Source: Isoetes taiwanensis
Taxonomy: Eukaryota > Streptophyta > Lycopodiopsida > Isoetales > Isoetaceae
Length of the DNA: 64,000 nucleotides
Direction of reading: 5' to 3'
Assembly: GCA_021234155.1 (NCBI GenBank)
Contig: JAJEKV010000014.1
Location: 21,593,513 to 21,657,512, forward strand
Both the position numbers and the translations under genes were made by a program. Shown here in pieces: positions 47,376 through 60,315 of this stretch (position 1 is the first letter of the stretch; each line of letters starts with the position of its first letter). The notes beneath the pieces were generated by a model that was given only the letters and a program-made list of their open reading frames with translations, searched no databases and was not told the origin of the DNA.

Positions 47376-50366
47376 TCAAGAGAAAAGGAATCTTGAATAA
47401 AAACCACTTATATAATTTAACATAATATAAACAATGATTAGTGAGCTACAAACAGCTCCAGCTAGGAGAATCCTGTCAAGTAGCTTGTCTGTTCTGCTAA
47501 CAGCTGCATGAGATACATCATTGTATACTTCTCCTTTTCCTGTTCCTCCCCTATATCTGATCGTTGCTTCTGATTTGCCCTTGGTAGAATCATCAATACT
47601 TATCTTCTTTCCACACTTTTTGCCAGGCATACCATTCTCTGAAGCTTTTTCTACCCCACAAATTTCACCCGTCACAGACCATCTTCCACATGACACAATT
47701 TTCACATTGACGCGTTCACCCAGCATACTGTGGTTTCCAGGCAGTAAGACTTGCACATACGACTTGTTGTGTCCAACCTGCAATAGCTTAAGGTCAGCAG
47801 TGCCCCACAAGAATACAAATCAGAACAACAAAAACAAGTTTGCACTTGGACATGGATTTTATCTATTGACAAACAAAGAAGGAAGCATACAAGGTTTATG
47901 CCATCAGCAGCAATATCTGAGAGCCAGATGTCTTGAACAGTGTTTTCCAAGAAGTAGTATGGGTTGAATGATTCAAACAACATGGTTAACTGGCGGCTTC
48001 GTTTCTTCACTTCTAATGTTGGCACACGCTTCATTCTTGCAGCTGGTGTACCTGTACAAGTTAAATAAACAAGTTCAATGAAAAGCCTTGCAGAACTTGA
48101 CTGGTAACATTTTACCTGGTCTTGGGTAGAACTGAGATATGTGAATCTATGCAAACTTATACTCCCTAACTAATGACAAAGTTTCTTCGAAGTCTGCTGA
48201 TGTCTCACCTGGACAATGAATGACTATCTGTCAGAAACTATAACAAATAATGGCAGAGGGCACATGGAGGCATGTAACCTGGAAAACCGCATATAATGTC
48301 TGTAGCTATTTGCATTCCTGGAACAAGACGAGTCAATGTGTCGACCACCTGCCTAAATTGTGCAACTGTGTACTCCCGCTTCATTGCCTGGACGAAACTC
48401 AGATAATGAATTTTATATTGCCTTACACCCAAAAGGTTATTTATACACAGTACCTCTAGAACTGAATCACTGCCAGACTGCACTGGAACATGAAGGAATG
48501 AATAAACACATGGATGGCAAAGAATGCTTGCAATTTCTTCAAGATGTTGGAGAATATAAGGTGGATTTGTCATGCCAACACGTAACATAACACTTCTGTC
48601 TTGTGGAAGTGCCTCTGTAAGGGCATGGAGAAGGGTTGGAAGATTTGTCCCAATGTCACGACCTGCAAGTAATGACTGGAGTGCTTATTTTGTTCTGGGA
48701 ATTGTATTTCACGCAAGCAATCAAAATGAACATACCATAGGCCCCAGTGTCTTCACTACTTAGCCAAATTTCCTTCACACCTTCTGCTATCACAGCCTTC
48801 ATTCTATCTACCTGAAAAGGAAAACTTGATGACTAATATTCTTATTGGAGTCTCATTATCAACTCACAATGGATCAGATGTATAGGCAAAAGTTTGATAG
48901 TTTTAGAACTATGATTACCTTTGCATAAACTGAGCAGCAAGAAACTTACTATAATTGAGATTGGATAGCTCCCAAGGTGCCCTCGTGCATGTTTTGTTTT
49001 GCAGTATGTACAAGCTCCAAGGCATCCAACATTTATAGGAATTATCTCCACAAATCTGTTTTTCCTGACCTACTAAATTACACACCATGTTAGAGGATGT
49101 CAATAGAAGCTCTGTATTGCATTAAAGTTCATGTCTGCACCTTCGGAAGATCAAGAGAAGGGAGGCTCTGTTTTCGGAGAAGCCGTACCTCATGGCCTTT
49201 GAGCGTCTCCTCTACCACCTCAACTACACGTTCTATTTGTTGAACACCCACAATACTGACTCCTTCCAGGTCCTTCAGATCCTTGTTGCCTTGTGGCACA
49301 CACCCAGCTATAACTAGTGGTTTTCCTACAGCCTTGCCTTTACGAATAAGCGTCTCCATTGCAGATTGACTAGGTGACTTCACCGTGCATCTGCCATAAC
49401 CGCATAATAAAGGTCACAAAAGTCACGAGCTACAGTTACTAACAGCATTATGATCTTCTAAAGCGTAAGCACAAAATATTAATGGTTTTAGAGATACCTA
49501 TGTCCTGGAAGGAAGCCAAATGTCTAGCACATGTTGATCATCTTAGGCCAAGAACCAGCTTGTAAGGTCCTCTTATATATTAGTATAAAAGTCTGATCTT
49601 ATTACTTTTGCAGGCATACAGAAGTATAATGTTGGCTTTCCTATCATGTGATTTTTTTTCTAAAAATAACAAAACTTGGGCAATACTACATAGCTTCAAC
49701 ATACCATATTATTCAAATAGATGCAACTCACGTGTTTATTAGCCAGAGATCTGACGAATCTGGATCATCTGATAAAGAATAGCCATATGCTGAAAGCTGT
49801 CCTGCCATGTATTCACTATCACTCTGTCGGCGTAAGATACATGTCACTATTGGACCCAATAACCACAAGAAGAAAAAAATAGTCTAATATTTTGCAGCTT
49901 GTGTGACAAACCTGATTATGTGCACATCCAAACGTTTTCAAATACACGACCTGCAAAGTAAGAAAGTATAAGTGCTTCAAGAGACTGAGAGATCAATTTG
50001 TCAGCAGTTTCTTCCTAAAGGACAATGAAGTTCATTTTGACATTTGTAATGCAATATAACCAAACCATGTCCCACATGTAGATTTCTTTAAAATCTTATT
50101 TCACTCATATTATCTTCTTTTAAGGATGGCATAATGGGCTAATTGAAATGTTCATATTCACAGCTTATATTGCCAGTAGTGCTGGTGCACAGAATACCTA
50201 CCTGGGTGCCCGGTACATTGTTAGGAGCGTCTGCTTTTTCACAGGTATTCTCTCCACATGCATCTATGTGCTTTAGATTACGCCGCATCACTGAAGGCTT
50301 CAGATTCACTAGCTGGCCCCGATGAGACGGCCAGGAAGGAAGTGCGAAATCCTCTATGTCCTCCAT
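47376..50366 (-). CDS. CDKAL1: CDKAL1-like tRNA t6A methylthiotransferase, in-frame TAG in exon 9
   Basis: The radical-SAM family member adds a methylthio group to t6A37 of tRNA-Lys (ms2t6A). Coding exons: 50366-50202, 49950-49912, 49823-49732, 49390-49141, 49069-48950, 48811-48736, 48662-48454, 48387-48279, 48208-48116, 48051-47891, 47777-47376, all GT-AG with matching phases, 571 codons before the final stop. The start is the first ATG (MEDIEDF). N-terminal MTTase Cys are at 64 (TFGCAHN), 100 (INTCTVK) and 129 (AGCVPQG). The radical-SAM CxxxCxxC is at 198-205 ([16 protein letters not shown]). A TRAM-like C-terminus is followed by a hydrophobic tail near 541-562 ([18 protein letters not shown]), fitting the ER tail anchor of CDKAL1. 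Codon 374 is TAG (48149-48147) where relatives have Gln before [11 protein letters not shown]. Everything else is intact, so this is a fresh null allele, an assembly error or, less likely, a recoded codon. Confidence 0.92.
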
Positions 50367-52611
50367 AGCCACTACTTCGACCCCTGTTTTTCCTTGGAAA
50401 TTCGAAGGTGCTTCAATGTTATTGCAGACGTGGAACAATCCGTGTATACATCATGGAAATATTGTTTTTTTGCGCTAGGTAAGATGAGCTCCCAATTTCT
50501 ATTGGCTTTAAACCTTTTCGAAGCTTTTGTTTTGTTTGTCCCAACTATCCTTATTGTTTTTTTTTATCATTGGATCCAAGCATAGTTCCATGAATATGCC
50601 AAATGAAGGGCTGTGGAATTTCCACATCAGACCCACGTATTAGTTTGCGCACCCCATACGGCCATTATACGTACATACATATATGGTATACTTCAATCTA
50701 TACACATAAAAAATGCACGAACACCATTGCATTCATAAAACAGAGATAAGACCACTGCAACAGCCGAAGAAGATCATGGCATAGCACAAAGAGCACTGCA
50801 ACAGCCGAAAAATACTGTGGCCCATCGCCAGCAACAATCCCTGAAAACCCAAGTATAATCCCTGAAAATTATAAACCCGAGTATGCCGAATCTCTGCGGC
50901 TGTCGAATGTGAAGGAAGATGACGCATCGAAGCCAAATCCTCGCCTAATCCTCGCCTTCTGTCTACACCCTAATCTCTGCCTTCTGTGAATGAGCCATCG
51001 TCGCAGATCTCCGCCAACCGAAATCGAAACAGATGTTTTGAATCAATCTGGGACAATCCATATTGCATTTGCACCAATCTTCACTAGAGATGCACATGAC
51101 ACATTGCTTTATGGCTCATGGTGTTCTCGCTCCTCCTTTTGCAAACCTTGTCTTCTTCTGCTCCTTGGGCCACTATTGATCTGATATTGCTGCATACATG
51201 GACATTTTGACAATTGCATAAAACATAATATGACATTTGATATGTGTTTTGCTGTGAAAATTATGATGGAGAACAATAAAAAAGAGGGCTTGCATCGAGA
51301 TGTATACTTAAACAAGATGTTGGAAACAACAAGGGCCTTTAGATTAGCTCATTCAAATTTCTAAATGTTGCCATTCTAGTAATGATGTTGGGCACAATGT
51401 GGCAGTGACATGAGCATGATTAGATATCCGCATTTGATATGTTATATTTCGAGCATGACAATTAACTCTAGAAGCTTCTAAGGCAGGTCACTTATCTAAG
51501 ACAGAATTGCTGCTGGCCAATAAAAAGACAATGTTGAGGCAAAGCAGATCCCTTGTCATCCGATCAACCTATTTGGATATCTATAGCCATGGCAATTTGG
51601 GGCAATTTCTTTTTAACCTTCCTTCAATCTCATATGTTAATATACAAGAAGGGTTGGGGGTGCTCACTAGCAGAAACTTAGAAATTCATAGAAATCTATG
51701 GGAAATATTCTTTCTTAGAAGAAACTTAAATTGCTCTTTAAGGACTTTTCTCAAAAGAATAATTCAATGGCCAAACTATGCAAAGTTTCATATTGAGAAT
51801 TGTCCAAATTGTCCAAGTGTGGATCACATCTTAGACATAGGGCGAGTTTTCTATTGTGAATCACTGCAAAGGATTGATGATTTACTTTTCATGGCAAAGT
51901 GAATCCTTGTGAATCATGCACATTGTGTAGTTACCTATATGGGATAAAGTCCATCCAGAACCCAATGAGTCAAACCCTGATATAATCATTGCACATAAGT
52001 GGTTTAATTATGCCAACCTTGCATACAAAGCTTTATGCTACTGTTGAAGCGACATTTAGCTATTAAAATCCAGAATCTTTATTAGAGCAATTGACATACT
52101 AAAAAGAAACGCCTGATACAACCCGGGATATGAAAAAGCCTGCTAATGTGCATCATACATGTATTGTAGGGTTTTAGGAAGTACAAAAAGTGCCCTCGCT
52201 GCCCTACATCACCCCTCGTGTGAATATGCACCCAAACCGAAGGGGGTTTCAGAGAGATTTTAATTTAAAACTGTTGAGTGTAATAGTTTGTGTTAACTAA
52301 AAAAAAAGGCCCCTTCATGGCCTTGGGGATGATGTAGCCCTGGACGTACGAAACATCTATAATGATGTTATAGATAATCCAACAACCTAATGATGGACGA
52401 TGTATCATAGCATAACAAATCAAACCATAGGTGTTCAAATTATGGGAATGAAGTCATTGCATAGAATTGGACACACAATATATACCAATACCAATATCAA
52501 AGTATGAGCTAGCATTAATAATAGAGTTTATTAATAATGAGCAAATAGTTAAATCCTTGTTGGTTTTTCTCCAACTTGCCTACATCTATACATGCATATA
52601 GCTTCGGGTTA
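50367..52611. other. Upstream region of the CDKAL1-like gene and non-coding DNA
   Basis: The first few hundred bases should contain its promoter and 5' UTR; no clear TATA box was chosen. A 131-codon open frame at 51507-51902 (+) has no recognisable features and is not called. Confidence 0.4.
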
Positions 52612-52633
52612 GGAATAGAATAGAATAGAATAG
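52612..52633. repeat. (GAATA)n microsatellite
   Basis: Four to five gaata units; on the minus strand they form the 3' tail of the LINE. Confidence 0.8.
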
Positions 52634-52749
52634 ATTTTTTAGCGTCCACGGAGACCAATTGGCCTATAGGCCCGCCCCGAAGGGTTTTCGAGAGAAAAAC
52701 CTTAGCAGTAATAAGTATGCTGGCACGCTGTACAATTGTATAGGACAGT

Positions 52750-54774
52750 TCAATACCGTCCCGGAGGACACAACTGAGTCCTTGCATCCATAACCTCCTG
52801 GAGGTATGACCCCAACAAACCCACTGATGCCGTAGTCAATAACTGATGCAACGGCTGGCCAGGCACTAGTAATCGAGCATATCGCTCTCGGGTATGGGCA
52901 AACGCTGGGCAGATCTGGAGGGCATGACATTCATCCTCAATGGCGCCCTGGTGGCAACACTGGCAAAGCCTTTGCTCTCGTACTTCCCGAGCCCAACGTC
53001 CTGTCTCAATACGAAGGCGATGTGCACCCGTGCGAATGGAAGCTATAAGTCTGCGCTTCTTCATGGGCAGCTGGGTGTACAAGTACTGGTGTGGGCCTCT
53101 CATGAGCCTAGGATTGACTTGCTGTTGATAGCGTGCCAGCTTAATGTGCGTCAGAGCATCTGCATCCCAGAGCTTGTGAAGGAAAGTAGCATCTAGGTAC
53201 AACTTAAGTGCATTGTGATCTTTCTTTGTCCTTACATGTACGCATCTGTTTGCCTGTACACCCCAGCGTGAGAACCACTGAGGTTGCTTGTTCTTCCAAC
53301 AGGATTTCAGGCGTTGGGGACCCATCGCCATGGCCAAAGCAAGGTTGGGCAAACGTGTATCAGGCATAGCGACCACCTTCTGGAAGTAAATGATATGGCG
53401 TTCCAATGCAGCCCGTTGAAGGGGTAGAAAGCGTGTCTCCTAGAGTAGGATCTGGTATGGAACCGTGGACTTCACACCAAGGGCTCGTGCCAAGAAGGCC
53501 TTCTGCACCTGCTCGAGGTCATTCCAGATGTTGAGGGATATCACTGGATCCCACAGTTCTGCCCCATACAAAAGGACCGGCTCGACCAAGGCCCGAAACA
53601 AGTGTGACTGGTGGCCCCAGGCATATAACTCTGCCTTATGGCTGTTGTTCTGCATGGCATATAGTGCTTTCCAACCCGCCGTGACCCGCAACCTGATGGC
53701 AGCATCCCAATGGGTGGTAGTTGAGAACTCGATCCCCAAGTACTTGTAGGTCGGGGCCACCTCTATATCTTGTCCCTGGTAAGTGAATGAGGGAAGCCTT
53801 GGCTGACGGGATGATGAAACTAGCAGCACCCTAGTTTTGGCCAAGTTAACTCGCATGCTAGTAAATCAGCAAAAAGTGTCAAGAGCATCCAGGTGACGTT
53901 GCATGTCCTCTGGAGTATAGGCCAGGAGATTGACATTGTCAGCATATATGAGTTGCCGGATTGTGTGATGCATGAGATGGGCACCCGCACCTCTATGCTC
54001 AGAGAGCCAATCTTCCAGTTGGTCAATGTATAGGCCAAAGAGTGTGGGGGAGAGGGAGCAACCCTGACGCACTCCAATACTATTGATTACCGGCTGTCCG
54101 GACGATGTGATACGGCCTGAGCGTGCCTCGTATAGCCTATATACTGCATTCTGCAAGTCAAGGGAGGTCCCCAGCTGCCGTAGTCTACCCCATAGCCAGT
54201 CGCGGGGCACTATGTCAAAAGCTTTTGAAAATCCACGAAACAGTACAGGTTGCCGGCGATTCCTGCTATCCTCAATCAATGTGCGCAGAGTGAAGATATG
54301 ATCAATGGTGGAATGCCTGGGCCAGAAACCTGCCTGTGTAAGAGCTCGCACATCTGCCTCCTCTGCCCATATTGTCAGCCGTTGCTCAAGGATGTCAGCC
54401 AACAGTTTTGCAAAGAGAGAGCTGACCATAATAGTACGGTAGTTGGCCGGGCATTGAGGGTCCCCTGCCTTGTATATGGGCACAACTCTACTAGTGGTCC
54501 ACTGCGGAGGGAAACCTTCTTGCAATGCTTTTAATGCCGTGAGGACAGGTACCAGTGGAGCCCCAGCCCATTTCAGAAGTTCCGCCTGCATGCCATCTAA
54601 ATCTGTTGCCTTCCTATTAGCTAGACGTTGTAGGCCCATGATGACATCCCCCTCTGTGATGACCAGAGCCATGCCTATCTGTGGAGAGACTGGTGTCCGG
54701 CCCCCGAGCAAGTCGTAAGGCTGTTGCAAGTAGTGTACCATTGCTCCGAGGTGATGTTCCTTGTGGGCTGTGCA
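52750..54774 (-). pseudogene. LINE reverse transcriptase ORF, two stops, D-to-N in the active site
   Basis: One frame runs the full length with only two stops, near 53866 (TGA) and 53439 (TAG). The RT motifs are LLKWAGAPLVPVLTALKALQ, PPQWTTSRVVPIYKAGD, PANYRTIMVSSLFAKLL, GFSKAFDIVP, GVRQGCSLSPTLFGLYIDQL and LIYADNVNLLAY. The last should be YADD, so a catalytic Asp has become Asn. The C-terminal part carries a Cys/His cluster (CQCCHQGAIEDECHALQIC) like the zinc-finger end of plant LINE RTs. Few lesions suggest moderate age. Confidence 0.82.
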
Positions 54775-57225
54775 TGTAACGGTCCTGGCCACCTAATGGG
54801 TCAATATACCTATTTATGTATGTATGTACATATTCATGGCATATATACAGCATGAGATTAGGGTTTTATCTCTTTGGAGAAAGGTTTATTGCAGAGCATG
54901 AAGGTAGGGAGCAATTCTGGGCAGTTTTGGAGCCCGAAATTTGAAGCATTATATCTCGGCGACCCGAGATCCTTTTCAGGTGATTTTTCTTTTGTTGGAA
55001 AGGTCTTTAAGTAAGCTTTCCGGATCGGGTCTGATCAAGCCAAAACTCATCCGTATGCAAAAGTTATGACAGAAATAGTGATGCTGAGTCAGAATTGACT
55101 GCACTATGCCTATTCTTCTGCAGTTTGCTTCTTGGAGCTAGAAGACGATCTTTGGAGGCGCAATCAATTACAAGGGGTCCAGAGATCTATGTGGAAAGAA
55201 ATTATCAGGTGGGGTTTTGCTTTTGATCAATTGAGGTGTGCTATGAGCTGCCATGATTAGTCTGCACATGATTTTTGCATGCAAATATGATAGATTATGA
55301 ATTTGTTGGAGACTCATAAGGCTAGAGAAGAAAATCAATGATTGGAAACATCCCTGTAAGGCTGATTTTAAGTCAAGAATGGCTGAATATTACATGAAGA
55401 GCACCGATTCAGCATGGAAACTTTAAAAAAAGGCAGAATTAGATTGGATCTGGTCGGCACCGAGCTCTCCAACGCCATTTTGTGTTCATGTTATGTTTTT
55501 GTCATTTTGGTTTTGTGCTTTATTTTGTTGGCCTTGTATTTGCTGCCTTTCTCAATTTATTTGCATGTCCTAGTATGAAGCTAAGTCCTCATAGATGGAA
55601 TTGGGTTGCATTCGAGCTTAGCGTGAGAGGAGATCGGAGCATGAAGAGTCGAAAGGTAATAATCATAATAGTAAGAATATGCATTGTTTGATAATTGTCT
55701 AACTATGGTAAAATTCTAAGGTTTGGGATAAAGTATCTTTCTTAGCTCATGGAGATGGGGCTAATCTTTGAGAAGTAGTCTAGCACAGATGTAGAGCGCC
55801 AACGACCCCCGGCATCAAGGATTTCAAAGATCAAGTTCGCATGTGGATCTTGAAATAGGAATAAGCGGTCATCTGACATCAAGGATTATTGAGATTGAGA
55901 CGGGTCCACATTGGTACAAGGAGAGCCATGTGAAGCTTGGGGGTTTCTGAATGTGACTATAGCATGAAGTACAGCTAGTCTGAGTGCGTAACTGTAAGTT
56001 TTCAAGTTGTTGCATTGTATTTTATCAAGAGCATCATAGCTAATGGATTCAAAGTATAAACGTTATGGAACGTTGTATTCCTCATGGGAAGATGGTTTCG
56101 AGGTAAGTTTTGCATTATAGAAGATGTTAGTATCTTTCCTTGATCAGTAACGTATATAGGTATTGAAGCTACATCAATGACAGTCAGGCTCGTAACTTCC
56201 TCCACATGTTTGTATTGTGATCATGATCTTCACCAATGAGTTAGCTACTTCGGCATGGTTAGGTTGTATGGGCAACCTCGGCAAGGGCTAAGAGTATGAT
56301 CTAGGCACATTTATTGTAAATTCTCTAATGAACCCACATCTCATGGTCTTTGCATTGTTCCACTGTTGGTTTGGTATTTGTTATGTATTTGGAACCTCTG
56401 GGGTCGGGCTTCTAGGTTCGGTGGCCTAGGTTGCTCCGGCATGCTCATGTTCATCTGTGATTCTCTGTGGTTCTTGTGCTCTGTGACACCGGGCGTTAGT
56501 TCTCCTGGCAGGGATTGCTACGTCAGTCAACTCTTGTGAAACCCCATGGTAAGAGGTCCTCCAGTGCCAGACGTGGGCTGAGAGGGTATGCGCATACGAG
56601 GTTCACCCCACCACCTGCTACAGGGCTTGGAATGTAAGCTGGCTGGGCAACATGCTGCTAACAGGGCCTGTATGTAGGCTGGCTGAGCTACCCATTGTCC
56701 CGGAGTTTGTTTATGATGGTTTGATACTCTGGTTATGTTCTTTGCTCTTGATGTTCATGATGTTTTCTTTATTGTCATAGTCTAGCGTTGCACCATAGGT
56801 TCTTGTGTCTTTGAATTGTTATGTTTGCTATCCAAGATTCCAGAGTATTTCCATGCATGCAGAGGCAGCCAGGGATCCCCACTTAGTCACGAGGACTAAC
56901 CCCAGTGAGTGCATGTGCAGTGAAAGAGCAAGGCGATGGCACCAGCGCTGTTGTGGCTCATGGATGGGCGAGAAGCTTCTAGGATTGAGTTGCTAACATG
57001 GATGCTGTAACCATTGAGAATATGGATTCTTTGGATGTTAATGTTATTTGATTATATTGAGATATCAAGTATTTGCTCATTGAGTTTTGAGTGTGCAATT
57101 TAGCTGTGCAAGAGGAAGATTCAATTCTTCACCATATTCAATTGTTTGTCATACCAACCTAGAATTAGCACAGTATTGACAAGATCCCGAGTTGCCTAGA
57201 GGGTCAACTCGGCAGGCTCGTCACA
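54775..57225 (+). repeat. LTR 1
   Basis: 2451 bp, starting TGTAACGGTCCTGGCC and ending gctcgtcaca, with near-palindromic TGTnAC/GTnACA ends. It contains a recurring 69-codon hydrophobic ORF (55482-55691, MFMLCFCHFGFVLYFVGLVF), kept in LTR 2 but altered in LTR 3, so probably non-coding. Confidence 0.85.
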
Positions 57226-57547
57226 GTTTGGTATCAGAGCAATGTTGGATCTTTGGGAGTTGGCTTGTTTGGTTGTGGCATTGTGATGCTAATGATCTTT
57301 CTTTCAGAGACATCAAGAGATGGTATCCTCAGAGGGAGGAACAATATCTAGAGGTGGTTAGCATGAAGGTGCTAAGTAAGAATTCTCAACGTAAGCTATA
57401 AAAGCAAACTTTCGACGATGTTGAGGTACAGATTTTCTTGTATAAGTTTGGAATATATATAATCATGATAGTTATTAATGGATTTTACAAGTGCTAAGAT
57501 CTGTGATCGACCCATGAGGACATGGGTTAATTTTTAGAAGGGGAGAC
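57226..57547 (+). other. Non-coding interior of unit 1
   Basis: 322 bp between the LTR end and the next LTR, carrying the PBS at the left and the PPT (agaaggggagac, 57536-57547) at the right. No gag or pol. Confidence 0.85.
57229..57240 (+). other. Primer-binding site, tRNA-iMet type
   Basis: TGGTATCAGAGC lies three bases after the LTR end. This is the common plant LTR-element PBS complementary to initiator tRNA-Met. Altered versions (ttggtatcgagc, ttggtatcgaagc) follow LTR 2 and LTR 3. Confidence 0.88.
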
Positions 57548-59990
57548 TGTAACGGTCCTGGCCACCTAATGGGTCAATATACCTATTTATGTATGTATGT
57601 ACATATTCATGGCATATATACAGCACGAGATTAGGGTTTTATCTCTTTGGAGAAAGGTTTATTGCAGAGCATGAAGGTAGGGAGCAATTCTGGGCAGTTT
57701 TGGAGCCCGAAATTTGAAGCATCATATCTCGGCGACCCGAGATCCTTTTCAGGTGATTTTTCTTTTGTTGGAAAGGTCTTTAAGTAAGCTTTCCGGAATA
57801 GGTCTGATCAAGCCAAAACTCATCCGTATGCAAAAGTTATGACAGAAATAGTGATGCTGAGTCAGAATTGACTGCACTATGCCTATTCTTCTGCAGTTTG
57901 CTTCTTGGAGCTAGAAGACGATCTTTGGAGGCGCAATCAATTACAAGGGGTCCAGAGATCTATGTGGAAAGAAATTATCAGGTGGGGTTTTGCTTTTGAT
58001 CAATTGAGGTGTGCTATGAGCTGCCATGATTAGTCTCCGCATTACGATTTTTGCATGCAAATATGATAGATTATGAATTTGTTGGAGACTCATAAGGCTA
58101 GAGAAGAAAATCAATGATTGGAAACATCCCTGTAAGGCTGATTTTAAGTCAAGAATGGCTGAATATTACATGAAGAGCACCGATTCAGCATGGAAACTTT
58201 AAAAAAAGGCGTAATTAGATTGATCCGGCTCAAGACCGAGCTCTCCAACGCCATTTTGTGTTCATGTTATGTTTTTGTCATTTTGGTTTTGTGCTTTATT
58301 TTGTTGGTCTTGTATTTGCTGCCTTTCTCAATTTATTTGCATGTCCTAGTATGAAGCTAAGTCCTCATAGATGGAATTGGGTTGCATTCGAGCTTAGCAA
58401 AGAGGGAGATCTGAGCATGAAGAGTCGAAAGGTAATAATCATAATAGTAAGAATATGCATTGTTTGATAATTGTCTAACTATGGTAAAATTCTAAGGTTT
58501 GGGATAAAGTATCTTTCTTAGCTCATGGAGATGGGGCTAATGCTCGAGAAGTAGTCTAGCACGATGTAGAGCGCCAACGACCCCCAAGATCAAGGATTTC
58601 AAATCAAGTTCGCATGTGGATCTTGAAATAGGAATAAGCTACCATCCGACATCAAGGATTATTGAGATTGAGACGGGTCCACATTGGTACAAGGAGAGCC
58701 ATGTGAAGCTTGGGGGTTTCGAATGTGACTATAGCATGAAGTACAAATAGTCCGAAAAGTGCGAATCGTAAGTTTTCAAGTTGTTGCATTGTATTTTATC
58801 AAGAGCATCATAGCTAATGGATTCAAAGTATAAACGCTATGGAACGCTTGTATTCCTCATGGGAAGATGGTTTCGAGGTAAGTTTTGCATTATAGAAGAT
58901 GTTAGTATCTTTCCTTGATCAAGAACGATATAGGTATTGAAGCTACATCAATGACAAATGCTCGTAACTTCCTCCACATGTTTGTATTGTGATCATGATC
59001 TTCACCAATGAGTTAGCTACTTCGCATGGTTAGGTTGTATGGGCAACCCTCGCAAGGGCTAAGAGTATGATCTAGGCACATTTATTGTAAATTCTCTAAT
59101 GAACCCACATCTCATGGTCTTTGCATTGTTCCAATCGTTGGTTTGGTATTTGTTATGTATTTGGAACCTCCGGGGTCGGGCTTCTAGGTTCGGTGGCCTA
59201 GGTTGTCTCCCCGATGCTCATGTTCATCCGTGGATTCTCTCGTGGTTCTTGTGCTCGCGGACACCGGCGCTAGTTCTCCGGGCAGGGATTGCTACGCCAC
59301 CAACTCTTGTGAAACCCCATGGTAAGAGGTCCTCCAAAGCCGACGTGGGTCGAGAGGGTATGCGATACGAGGTTCACCCCACCACCGCTACAGGGCTTGG
59401 AATGTAAGTCGGTCAAGCAACATGTCGCTAACAGGCCTCATGTAGGTCGGCCGAGCTACCCATTGTCCCGAGTTTGTTTATGATGGTTTGATACCGTTAT
59501 GTTCTTTGCTCTTGATGTTCATGATGTTTTCTTTATTGTCATAGTCTAGCGTTGCACCATAGGTTCTTGTGTCTTTGAATTGTTATGTTTGCTATCCAAG
59601 ATTCCGTGAGTATTTCCATGCATGCAGAGGCAGCCAGGATCCCCACTTAGTCACGAGGACTAACCCCAAAGAGTGCATGTGCAAAGAAAGAGCAAGGCGA
59701 TGGCACCAAATACTGTGGGCTCATGGATGGGCGAGAAGCTTCTAGGATTGAGTTGCTAACATGGATGTCAGAACCATTGAGAATATGGATTCTTTGGATG
59801 TTAATGTTATTTGATTATATTGAGATATCAAGTATTTGCTCATTGAGTTTTGAGTGTGCAATTTAGTCAGGCAAGAGGAAGATTCAATTCTTCACCATAT
59901 TCAATTGTTTGTCATACCAACCTAGAATTAGCACAAGATTGACAAGATCCCGAAGTTGCCTAGAGGGTCAACTCCTGCGTGCTCGCCACA
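57548..59990 (+). repeat. LTR 2
   Basis: About 2443 bp, closely matching LTR 1 except for short scrambled spots. Confidence 0.85.
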
Positions 59991-60315
59991 GCTTTGGTAT
60001 CGAGCAATGTTGGATCTTTGGGAGTTGGCTTGTTTGGTTGTGGCATTGTGATGCTAATGATCTTTCTTTCGTAGAGACATCAAGAGATGGTATCCCCGAG
60101 AGGGAGGAACAATATCTAGAGGTGGTTAGCATGAAGGTGCTAAGTAAGAATTCTCAACGTAAGCTATAAAAGCAAACTTTCGACGATGTTGAGGTACAGA
60201 TTTTCTTGTATAAGTTTGGAATATATATAATCATGATAGTTATTAATGGATTTTACAAGTGCTAAGATCTGTGATCGACCCATGAGGACATGGGTTAATT
60301 TTTAGAAGGGGAGAC

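Larger units (their letters stand above)
52612..54774 (-). mobile_element. LINE, 5' part cut off by an LTR insertion
   Basis: This is a non-LTR retrotransposon on the minus strand. Its RT ORF runs from the junction at 54774 to 52750. A ~110-bp 3' region ends in a short (ATTCT)n tail at 52633-52612, the kind of simple-repeat tail some LINEs have. The endonuclease and 5' ORF are missing because the LTR of the next element begins at 54775 inside the ORF. Confidence 0.8.

Noticed and set aside
48147-48149. RNA editing (U-to-C) as the explanation for the TAG in the CDKAL1-like gene
   Set aside because: U-to-C editing of this sort is known in organelle transcripts of some non-seed plants, not in nuclear mRNAs, so error or mutation is more likely.
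51507-51902. 131-codon open frame on the + strand
   Set aside because: No recognisable motif and no supporting context; likely chance.
55482-55691. Recurring 69-codon hydrophobic ORF in the LTR units
   Set aside because: It is present because the LTRs are repeats; the frame changes in unit 3, so there is no sign of selection on the protein.
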